Shown one piece after another: positions 1 to 4,690 of a DNA stretch of 5,351 nt; the first letter of the stretch is position 1, and each line of letters begins with the position of its first letter. The position numbers and the translations under genes are program-made. Under the pieces are notes generated by a model that was given only the letters and a program-made list of their open reading frames with translations, did not search any database and was not told the DNA's origin. The stretch is from Thermoplasmata archaeon (GTDB taxonomy: Archaea > Thermoplasmatota > Thermoplasmata > Lutacidiplasmatales > UBA184): positions 1 to 5,351 of the forward strand of contig JASHXS010000077.1 of NCBI GenBank assembly GCA_030043405.1, given 5' to 3'.

Positions 1-333
1 GACGAAGTACTCCGCCTCGGCGTCGACGGAGGCTTCCGTCGCGGACGGGTGCCGGGCGAGGAGCTCGGTGGCAATGATGGAGCAAGCGGACTCGAGGCTC
101 TCCGCGGGCTGTCCGACTGTGCGGTCGACCGTCTCGGCGAGGATCTCAGCGTTGCGCGAAAGGTCCGATCCCTTCCGTTCCGCGGGGAGGTCCACGCCGA
201 TCCGGAACGTGACGGCCAGCACGTGGACCTGTCCCTGCCGCCGGACCGAGAGCGGCTTACGGATCCCGGTGAGCCCGACGGAGCGCAGAGGGATCCGGCC
301 CCGGGCCGGTTCGGTCGCGTGGATGTCCCGCAT
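1..333 (-). CDS. mptA: GTP cyclohydrolase, MptA/FolE2 family (5' part only)
   Basis: This gene is cut by the left edge; 111 N-terminal codons are present, starting at the ATG at 333. The visible part matches the family N-terminus: a short lead MRDIHATEPARG, then a VGLTGIRKPLSV segment (residues 19-30), then VDLPAERKGSDLSRNAEIL (47-65), which corresponds to the family hallmark VDLP...KGxHMSR. From family knowledge, MptA converts GTP to 7,8-dihydroneopterin 2',3'-cyclic phosphate, the first step towards methanopterin-type cofactors in archaea, while bacterial FolE2 makes dihydroneopterin triphosphate for folate. Full-length members have about 300 residues, so the metal-binding and catalytic residues lie mostly outside the window. 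The usual His-Met before SR is Asp-Leu here. The start is supported by a TTTAGT element 27 nt upstream. The family call is firm; the choice of MptA over FolE2 rests on the archaeal-looking context. Confidence 0.85.
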   Translation of the reverse strand, partial: MRDIHATEPARGRIPLRSVGLTGIRKPLSVRRQGQVHVLAVTFRIGVDLPAERKGSDLSRNAEILAETVDRTVGQPAESLESACSIIATELLARHPSATEASVDAEAEYFV

Positions 334-356
334 TCACCGAGGGACGAGGGGGGCTG

Positions 357-362
357 ACTAAA
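357..362 (-). promoter_or_regulatory. TATA-like box for the mptA-like gene
   Basis: On the minus strand this reads TTTAGT and is centred about 27 nt upstream of the ATG at 333, the distance expected if transcription starts at the first base of the start codon. A purine-rich GAAAGC lies just upstream and could be a BRE (TFB recognition element). It is one half of a divergent promoter pair with the box at 409-413. Confidence 0.5.
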
Positions 363-408
363 CGGCTTTCCCCCTGCTGGCCGACAGGTAACGCCGACCC
401 AGTGGACA

Positions 409-413
409 TTATA
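409..413 (+). promoter_or_regulatory. TATA box for the MIP18-family gene
   Basis: TTATA in the context CATTATAG is the most AT-rich spot in this region. Its centre is 27 nt upstream of the ATG at 438, which fits an archaeal promoter driving a leaderless mRNA. The position argues against the upstream GTG at 402 as the start, because the box would then lie inside the coding region. Confidence 0.65.
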
Positions 414-437
414 GCGCGAACCTCCCTTCTGGGGACG

Positions 438-830
438 ATGACCGAACCGGCCTCGCCCGCCGCTACACCGCCCACGGCCCCTGCCCCTTCGCCGGCGCCG
501 TCGACGGCCGCCGCTCCCTCCGGCCCGCATGCGGACCACGAGCGGCTGATCATGGAGAACCTGAAGCAGATCTACGACCCGGAGATCCCGATGAACATCG
601 TCGACCTCGGGCTGATCTATGGGTTCGAGTGGTCCGGCGATGATGTCACCCTGAAGATGACGCTCACCGCCCCGGGCTGTCCCGTGGCGGGCATCCTCGC
701 CGAGGAGATCAAGGGAGCGATCGAGAAAGTGCCCGGCGTCCACGGAGCCAAGGTGGAGATGATCTGGGACCCGCCGTGGACCCCGGACCGCATGAGCAGC
801 TTCGCAAAGCACCAGTTCGGGTACGCCTAA
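438..830 (+). CDS. MIP18/DUF59-family Fe-S cluster assembly protein
   Basis: This is a 130-residue protein of the MIP18 (DUF59) family, which includes SufT, PaaD and eukaryotic CIA2, all involved in maturing iron-sulfur proteins in the cytosol. The domain spans about residues 34-125. It shows DPEIPMNIVDLGLIY (47-61), the LTAPGCP motif with the conserved Cys81, and a WDPPWTPDRMS block (110-120) near the C-terminus. Residues 3-30 are a Pro/Ala/Ser-rich, probably disordered extension that is not part of the domain. The ATG at 438 is chosen over an in-frame GTG at 402 because a TATA box sits 27 nt before it and the extra 12 residues resemble nothing in the family. A GNAT gene follows 41 nt downstream on the same strand and may be co-transcribed. 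Which client proteins it serves cannot be told from sequence. Confidence 0.9.
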   Translation: MTEPASPAATPPTAPAPSPAPSTAAAPSGPHADHERLIMENLKQIYDPEIPMNIVDLGLIYGFEWSGDDVTLKMTLTAPGCPVAGILAEEIKGAIEKVPGVHGAKVEMIWDPPWTPDRMSSFAKHQFGYA

Positions 831-859
831 GGCGTCCCTTGCCGGCGACACCACCCGCC

Positions 860-865
860 GGGGGA
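860..865 (+). promoter_or_regulatory. Possible Shine-Dalgarno for the GNAT gene
   Basis: GGGGGA ends 6 nt before the GTG at 872. It is an imperfect match to the archaeal anti-Shine-Dalgarno. There is no AT-rich box 27 nt upstream of this start, consistent with an internal operon gene translated from a leadered message. A second in-frame GTG at 878 is the alternative start. Confidence 0.35.
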
Positions 866-871
866 CCGGCA

Positions 872-1429
872 GTGCCGGTGAACATCCGACCGCTTCGCTG
901 GACCGATTTCGAGGAACAAGTTCGCGTCTACTACGACCTCTATCAGGAGCGGGACGAGGGGATCCGTCACGGCATCCCACTGTTCCATCAGCGCCCCACG
1001 GAGGCGGACGAGGTCAGCTGGTTCGCCGACCTCTTTCGCCGGTCCCTGACGGGGGAGACGATCGTTCGGGTGGCAGAGGCCGAGGGCCGAGCGGTCGGCT
1101 GGTGTACGATCGGCCCCGCCGGCCCTCGCCGGGAGAGCGAGACCGGCCACGTCGGGGTCCTCGGCATCATGGTCGCGCGCCCCTTTCGAGGCCGGGGGGT
1201 CGGCGAGCGCCTCATGCGCGCGAGCCTGGAGGCCGCCCGAGGGTCGTTCGAACAGGTTCGTCTGGGGGTCCTGGCGGATAATACGCGGGCCCTCCGACTG
1301 TACGAGCGCTTGGGTTTCCAGGTGTGTGGTCGCATTCCCCGTTCGGTGAAGCGGGGGGACTCGTACGAGGACGAGGTGCTGATGATCCTCGAGCTCCCGA
1401 CCCCGGAGCCGCCCCGCACGAAGGGTTAA
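872..1429 (+). CDS. GNAT-family N-acetyltransferase (RimI-like)
   Basis: This is a 185-residue acetyltransferase that would transfer an acetyl group from acetyl-CoA to an amine; the substrate is unknown. It opens with NIRPLRWTDFEE (4-15), typical of the family's first strand. Motif A is VLGIMVARPFRGRGVGERLM (96-115), with RGRGVG as the pyrophosphate-binding loop of acetyl-CoA, and motif B is NTRALRLYERLGF (137-149), with the usual Tyr. The open frame extends upstream into the MIP18 gene, but the homology starts only here. GTG at 872 is preferred because of the GGGGGA 6 nt before it; GTG at 878 would remove two residues. A RimI-type protein acetylase or an antibiotic or polyamine acetylase are both possible. 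The family call is secure and the substrate is open. The gene probably shares a transcript with the MIP18 gene. Confidence 0.88.
   Translation: MPVNIRPLRWTDFEEQVRVYYDLYQERDEGIRHGIPLFHQRPTEADEVSWFADLFRRSLTGETIVRVAEAEGRAVGWCTIGPAGPRRESETGHVGVLGIMVARPFRGRGVGERLMRASLEAARGSFEQVRLGVLADNTRALRLYERLGFQVCGRIPRSVKRGDSYEDEVLMILELPTPEPPRTKG
1426..1429 (+). promoter_or_regulatory. Weak TATA-like element before the DUF1684 gene
   Basis: TTAA in the context GGTTAAGCC is centred 26-27 nt before the ATG at 1454 and overlaps the stop codon of the GNAT gene. No Shine-Dalgarno precedes that ATG, so a separate leaderless promoter is plausible. The element is short and partly dictated by the TAA stop, so the support is weak. 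Confidence 0.3.
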
Positions 1430-1453
1430 GCCCCCGCCGGTTTCGCCGGGTCG

Positions 1454-2263
1454 ATGGTCGACGAAGACCCGTGGTTGCCGGAACTCCTCGAGGAGCGCCG
1501 GCAGAAGGACGAGTTCATGGCCCGACACCCGGAGTCCCCCTTCGTATCGGCCCGCGTGCCGTTCCACGACCTGCGGTACTTCCCCCCGGACCCGGGGTTC
1601 CGGCTGCGCGGTCGCATCGTCCGGCTGGTCACCCCCCAAGAGGCGTACCTCCGCACCAACCGGGACGGCTCCTCCGTGATGCGGTACATCGGCGATCTCG
1701 TGTTCCAGTACAAGGGCCGGGAGCTGCGGCTCCGGGTCTATCACGCCGGCGAGGGCGTGGGAGCCCACGTCTTCGTGCCGTTCCGGGATGGCACGAGCGG
1801 GAAGGAGAGCTATGGGCCGGGACGATACTTGACCCTGGAGCTGAACGAGAAAGACGCGTACGACCTCGACTTCAACCGGGCCTTCAACCCGTACTGCGCC
1901 TACACGGACGACTTCGAGTGCGGGTTCCCACCCGCCGAGAACGACCTCCCGATCGCGATCCGGGCCGGCGAGCGAGTCTGGGCGGCGGACGAGAACCCGG
2001 CGACGCCCTCGTCCCTGGTCAAGGACCGGACCGCGAAGGCGTTGGCCCGGGCCGCCCAACGGCGAGGGGCCCCGTCGCGGAAGGCGGCCCCGCCCGCCGT
2101 GGCGAAGACGAAATCGGCCGGCAAGTCGAAGACGGTGGCCCGGTCGGCCCCGCCGGCCGCGGCCCGGAAGGCTCCTACACGTGGGGGAAAAGCCCGAGGA
2201 TCCCCGACGCCACGAACTGCACCCCGACGGCGGCCAGCAAAAGGCCGAGGACGCGGGTCATAG
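1454..2263 (+). CDS. DUF1684 family protein with basic C-terminal tail
   Basis: This is a 269-residue protein. Residues about 10-175 match DUF1684, a family of unknown function found in bacteria and archaea. Visible family features are ERRQKDEFM (14-22), a YFPPDPGFRL block (42-51), VFVPFRDGTSGKESYGPGRY (106-125), then LDFNRAFNPYCAY (138-150) and GFPPAENDLPIAIRAGE (157-173), with Cys148 and Cys156. The conserved FRDGTSG and DFN...NPYCAY blocks suggest a binding or catalytic site, but no reaction is established. From about residue 190 to the end the protein is a low-complexity Lys/Arg/Ala/Pro tail, probably disordered and strongly basic. Its last 29 or so residues are encoded opposite the 3' end of the convergent MarC-family gene. 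Family members usually end soon after the core, so the tail is either a real nucleic-acid or membrane-binding extension or a product of a lost stop or a frameshift. Confidence 0.85.
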   Translation: MVDEDPWLPELLEERRQKDEFMARHPESPFVSARVPFHDLRYFPPDPGFRLRGRIVRLVTPQEAYLRTNRDGSSVMRYIGDLVFQYKGRELRLRVYHAGEGVGAHVFVPFRDGTSGKESYGPGRYLTLELNEKDAYDLDFNRAFNPYCAYTDDFECGFPPAENDLPIAIRAGERVWAADENPATPSSLVKDRTAKALARAAQRRGAPSRKAAPPAVAKTKSAGKSKTVARSAPPAAARKAPTRGGKARGSPTPRTAPRRRPAKGRGRGS

Positions 2264-2810
2264 CCATCACGCCGACCCGCCCCAGGAGTCGCAGCAGTCG
2301 CTGCCCGTAGACGAAGGTCACGAACGTCGCCGCCGTGGTGACGCCGATCGCCACGAAAGTGGCCAGCGTGACGAGGAAGTCGTTCCCCGCATTCGCCTCG
2401 TAGATCATGACGGTCGAGATGGCCCCGGGGCCGGCCAGCAGGGGGACTCCCAGCGGCACGATCGAGATCTCGTCCCGGCGGGCGATCGCTTCTTCCCGGT
2501 CCTTCGGGGAGAGCTTCGCCCGACCGAACTCGCCGAAGATCATCTCGTAGGCCACGACGAAAAGGAGGATCCCGCCCGCGACCTCGAAGGCCGCCAGACT
2601 GAACCCGAAGGCCTGGAAGAGGAATCGGCCGAGGAGGGCGAAGAGCCCCAGCACGACCGCCAGGGTCAGCACCGACCGGTCCAGGACCACCTTGCGGTCG
2701 GCGTCGTCGAACCCCTGGGTCAGGCTCACGAAGAACGGGAGGGTTCCGATGGGATCGACGATCGCGAAGACCGTCACGATGATCGCGGCGTAGGTCAGCG
2801 GGTCGTCCAC
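2175..2810 (-). CDS. MarC-family integral membrane protein
   Basis: This is a 211-residue membrane protein, the normal length for MarC/UPF0056. About six hydrophobic segments are visible, near residues 6-30, 46-66, 71-92, 117-138, 145-170 and 184-207. Family motifs are VDPIGTLPFF (18-27) in helix 1, VPLLAGPGAIST (122-133) in helix 4 and GVQFVASGI (196-204) in helix 6. Members were once linked to multiple antibiotic resistance, but that role was not upheld, and the transport function remains uncertain. The start is a GTG at 2810. A GGTGA on the minus strand (2828-2824) is 13 nt upstream, rather far for a Shine-Dalgarno, and no TATA-like box is seen at -27. The gene lies 65 nt downstream of the methyltransferase and is probably co-transcribed with it. 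Its 3' end overlaps the DUF1684 gene by 89 nt. Confidence 0.9.
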   Translation of the reverse strand: MDDPLTYAAIIVTVFAIVDPIGTLPFFVSLTQGFDDADRKVVLDRSVLTLAVVLGLFALLGRFLFQAFGFSLAAFEVAGGILLFVVAYEMIFGEFGRAKLSPKDREEAIARRDEISIVPLGVPLLAGPGAISTVMIYEANAGNDFLVTLATFVAIGVTTAATFVTFVYGQRLLRLLGRVGVMAMTRVLGLLLAAVGVQFVASGILGLFPHV

Positions 2811-2875
2811 GGGCTGTCCCTTCTCACCGAGCGGGAGGCCCCCGGTGCTTCAAGTCTTCGGCCCCAGCGTCCCCC

Positions 2876-3583
2876 TTAACGGACCGCGACGAGCACGCGG
2901 CTCGACCCTCGAGAGTAGACCAGCTCGACCTCCCGGAATCCCGCCGCCCGCAGGCGTCGGATGTGCCCGGTGAGGTCCGGGGTAGGCGTGCCGAGATGCT
3001 CGTGAGGGAAGCGTTCGTCGCGCAGCCGGACCTCCGCCGCCAAGGCCGGGTCGTGCCGGATTTCGTCCCACCATTCGGCCCACGTCTCGGCGGGTCGGGG
3101 ACGCCCGGGAGCTCGCCGTTCCCGGTAGCGCTGGGCCAGGGTGGCGGCCGCGGCTCGAACCCGTCGAGCATCGGGCGCGTACGACAGGCTGTCGGCGTTC
3201 AGGAAGACGCCGCCCGGGCGGAGACGACGGGCGAGGTCGCGGTACAGCCGACCCAGCTCCGCTCCTCGCAGCCAGTGGAGGGCGGTGGAGGAGAGCGCCG
3301 CGTCGAACCGACCGGCGGGAAGCTGGCGAGTCCAGCTCGGCGATCGAAGGTCCGCGTCGACCCACGTGAGTCGGCCCCTGGCCGTACCGAGGGCGGTCTC
3401 GCCCAGGCGTCGGGTGACCGGATCGTAGTCGACGGCCACGACCCGAGCTCGTGGATAGCTGCTGAGTACGCGCTCGGCGACCGCGCCCGTACCGGCCCCT
3501 AGATCGAGGCAACGCGGATGCGGACCGGCGAGCGCGCCCAACCATCGGAGCAGCGTGGAGAAGCGCCGCTCGCGATCCGCCAC
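2876..3583 (-). CDS. Class I SAM-dependent methyltransferase
   Basis: Read from the GTG at 3583 this is 235 residues with a Rossmann-type methyltransferase fold. Motif I is CLDLGAGTGAVAERVL (25-40), which binds S-adenosylmethionine. The acidic ribose-binding position is in VVAVDYDP (48-55), VDADL (75-79) contacts the adenine, and FDAALSSTALHWL (93-105) with LRPGGVFLNAD (121-131) completes the core. The FDA...S.TALHWL and LRPGG pattern resembles the Tam/BioC-like small-molecule methyltransferases, but the substrate cannot be inferred. The GTG start has neither a Shine-Dalgarno nor a TATA-like box at -27. The reading frame stays open for another 35 codons upstream with family-like residues but no ATG, GTG or TTG (see 3584-3688), so the true N-terminus is probably longer. 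MarC follows 65 nt downstream on the same strand. Confidence 0.87.
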   Translation of the reverse strand: MADRERRFSTLLRWLGALAGPHPRCLDLGAGTGAVAERVLSSYPRARVVAVDYDPVTRRLGETALGTARGRLTWVDADLRSPSWTRQLPAGRFDAALSSTALHWLRGAELGRLYRDLARRLRPGGVFLNADSLSYAPDARRVRAAAATLAQRYRERRAPGRPRPAETWAEWWDEIRHDPALAAEVRLRDERFPHEHLGTPTPDLTGHIRRLRAAGFREVELVYSRGSSRVLVAVR

Positions 3584-3688
3584 GTGACGGGCTTGCTGCT
3601 CGTCCCACCGGCGACGCCACGCCCGTGCCCGGGCGACCGTAAGCGACGGAGATCGGTCGGACGTACGGCGGCGACGGGGGGTCGCGGC
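3584..3688 (-). other. Probable uncalled N-terminal extension of the methyltransferase
   Basis: These 35 codons lie between the TAA of the upstream gene (3691-3689) and the GTG at 3583, in the same frame as both. Translated, the part next to the GTG reads ARAWRRRWDEQQARH, continuing into VADRERRFSTLL. This looks like the helical lead-in (W..RW..QQ..H...RE.RF) common before motif I in this methyltransferase type. No ATG, GTG or TTG codon occurs in it. Possible explanations are a rare start codon (an ACG at 3664 lies 26 nt from the CCTAAG element), translational coupling or readthrough of the TAA, or a sequence error that hides a start in another frame. Confidence 0.45.
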
Positions 3689-4144
3689 TTAGGGTTTCCG
3701 GTCCGAACCGGAGTCCGACTCCAACGAGGTTCGAGCTTTCGGACGGTTCCGGGAGGCGGGTCGGGTGGCCGACCTTCGACCATTGACCTTCCCGCTCGTG
3801 GCGGTCCCCGAGGACCGTCCTTTCTTGGTCTTCGGCGCGGACCCGAGGTCGCGCGCCCGAATCCGGAGGACCAAAGGGCTCTGGTTCGGGTTGGCGAGAA
3901 GCAGCAGGTAGTCGCCCGGCGACTGGGGGTCGAAGTGGATGCGGGCGCGCCCGGACAAACGGACCCGCTGGACGTAGGGGCCCTCCTTGTGCCCGATGAG
4001 CAGGACGAAGGAACGGCCCCGTTCCGGGTTGTCCAGCTCGACATCGATCTCGCAAGCCGGCGCGGCGAGGTGGATCTCCAGCCGAACGGTCGAGACCGGC
4101 TCGAGGACCAAGAAGCGGGGGAGGTCCGCGAGCGCGGTCGCCAT
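3689..4144 (-). CDS. Hypothetical protein: beta-rich domain plus basic tail
   Basis: I do not recognise this 151-residue protein. Residues about 10-98 alternate hydrophobic and polar residues in the manner of a small beta sandwich, for example STVRLEIHLAAP, EIDVELDN and SFVLLIGHKEG. They finish with SPGDYLLLLANPNQSPLVLRI (within 75-95), which resembles the last strands of GOLD or PPC-type domains (GxYxLxxxN...xLxLxI). Residues 100-151 form a Lys/Arg/Ser/Thr-rich, probably disordered tail. No signal peptide or membrane segment is seen, so it should be cytosolic. The open frame extends upstream to a GTG at 4249, but the ATG at 4144 is preferred because an AAAAA/TTTTT element is centred exactly 27 nt upstream and the extra residues look like noncoding translation. 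It is the first gene of the minus-strand cluster leading to the methyltransferase, and its TAA is in frame with that gene. Confidence 0.7.
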   Translation of the reverse strand: MATALADLPRFLVLEPVSTVRLEIHLAAPACEIDVELDNPERGRSFVLLIGHKEGPYVQRVRLSGRARIHFDPQSPGDYLLLLANPNQSPLVLRIRARDLGSAPKTKKGRSSGTATSGKVNGRRSATRPASRNRPKARTSLESDSGSDRKP

Positions 4145-4168
4145 GGGGGTCCTAGAAGCCGGGTCGGG

Positions 4169-4173
4169 AAAAA
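4169..4173 (-). promoter_or_regulatory. TATA-like box for the hypothetical gene
   Basis: A TTTTT run on the minus strand (CCTTTTTCCC) is centred 27 nt upstream of the ATG at 4144 in an otherwise G+C-rich stretch. It would drive the minus-strand cluster as a leaderless transcript. It lacks alternating T and A, so it is a weaker TATA match than those at 409 and 4225. Confidence 0.45.
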
Positions 4174-4224
4174 GGCCTCCCTGCACGCGCCGGCCTCCGT
4201 CGTGCCTCGGGGCCCGCCCACACG

Positions 4225-4229
4225 TTAAA
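4225..4229 (+). promoter_or_regulatory. TATA box for the OsmC-family gene
   Basis: TTAAA in the context CGTTAAATG is centred 26 nt upstream of the ATG at 4253. This fits a leaderless archaeal promoter. The other candidate ATG, at 4229, overlaps the end of the box and so is unlikely to be the start. It forms a divergent pair with the element at 4169-4173. Confidence 0.6.
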
Positions 4230-4252
4230 TGAACGGGCTCGCTCGCCACTTC

Positions 4253-4690
4253 ATGGCAGCGACGCGCACGGCACAGGCGGTCTGGGAAGACGACCTACTC
4301 CGAGGGCATGGTTCGGTGAAGGGAACCAGCGGGGGTCTTCCGTCGGTCCAGGTCAGCTGGTCCGCCCGAACCGAGGCGTCGGGCGGCAAGACGAGCCCCG
4401 AGGAACTCTTGGCGGCGGCCCATGCGGCCTGCTACTCGATGGCCCTCTCCGCGGGACTGGGCCGAGCCCACCATCCACCGACGAAGCTCGAAGTATCGGC
4501 GTCGGCGACGTTCGACAAGGTCGGAGAGGGCTGGAAGGTCACCAAGATGGAGCTCTCCGTCGTCGGTTGGGTGCCCGGCATCTCGGCCGAGGAGTTCTCG
4601 GCGGCCGCGACGGCGGCCGGCGCGGGCTGTCCCATCTCTGGGGCCCTGAAGGGGAACGTCCCGATCACCGTCCAGGCGAAGCTGGCCTGA
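4253..4690 (+). CDS. OsmC-family peroxiredoxin-like protein
   Basis: This is a 145-residue cytosolic protein of the OsmC/Ohr family, thiol peroxidases that reduce organic hydroperoxides using two cysteines. The N-terminal part shows TAQAVWEDDLLRGHGSV (6-22), as in the OsmC subgroup, then TSPEELLAAAHAACYSMALS (47-66), with the peroxidatic Cys60 preceded by the conserved Glu pair. The second, resolving cysteine is Cys126 in AGAGCPISGAL (122-132). The length is normal for OsmC. The start at 4253 is chosen because a TATA box lies 26 nt upstream; an ATG at 4229 would add eight residues and overlap the box. The 3' end overlaps the convergent PP-loop gene by 26 nt. Both catalytic cysteines are present, so it is expected to be active; the reducing partner is unknown. 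Confidence 0.93.
   Translation: MAATRTAQAVWEDDLLRGHGSVKGTSGGLPSVQVSWSARTEASGGKTSPEELLAAAHAACYSMALSAGLGRAHHPPTKLEVSASATFDKVGEGWKVTKMELSVVGWVPGISAEEFSAAATAAGAGCPISGALKGNVPITVQAKLA

Noticed and set aside
373..388. Inverted repeat CCTG-N8-CAGG between the two divergent promoters, as a possible operator
   Set aside because: The arms are only 4 bp and do not extend; this is expected by chance in a G+C-rich intergenic region.
402..437. GTG at 402 as the start of the MIP18-family gene
   Set aside because: The 12 added residues are not family-like and the TATA box at 409-413 would lie inside the coding region.
827..2059. Long minus-strand open frame of about 410 codons opposite the GNAT and DUF1684 genes
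   Set aside because: Its translation is low-complexity Arg/Gly/Pro-rich with no motif, while the opposite strand carries two recognisable families. It is a high-G+C shadow.
2850..4055. Long minus-strand open frame of about 401 codons overlapping the methyltransferase and the hypothetical gene
   Set aside because: It is in another frame, Arg/Pro-rich and without a motif; the methyltransferase motifs are in the frame used at 2876-3583.
4229..4252. ATG at 4229 as the start of the OsmC gene
   Set aside because: It overlaps the TATA-like box, whereas the ATG at 4253 lies at the expected 26 nt from it and gives a typical OsmC N-terminus.
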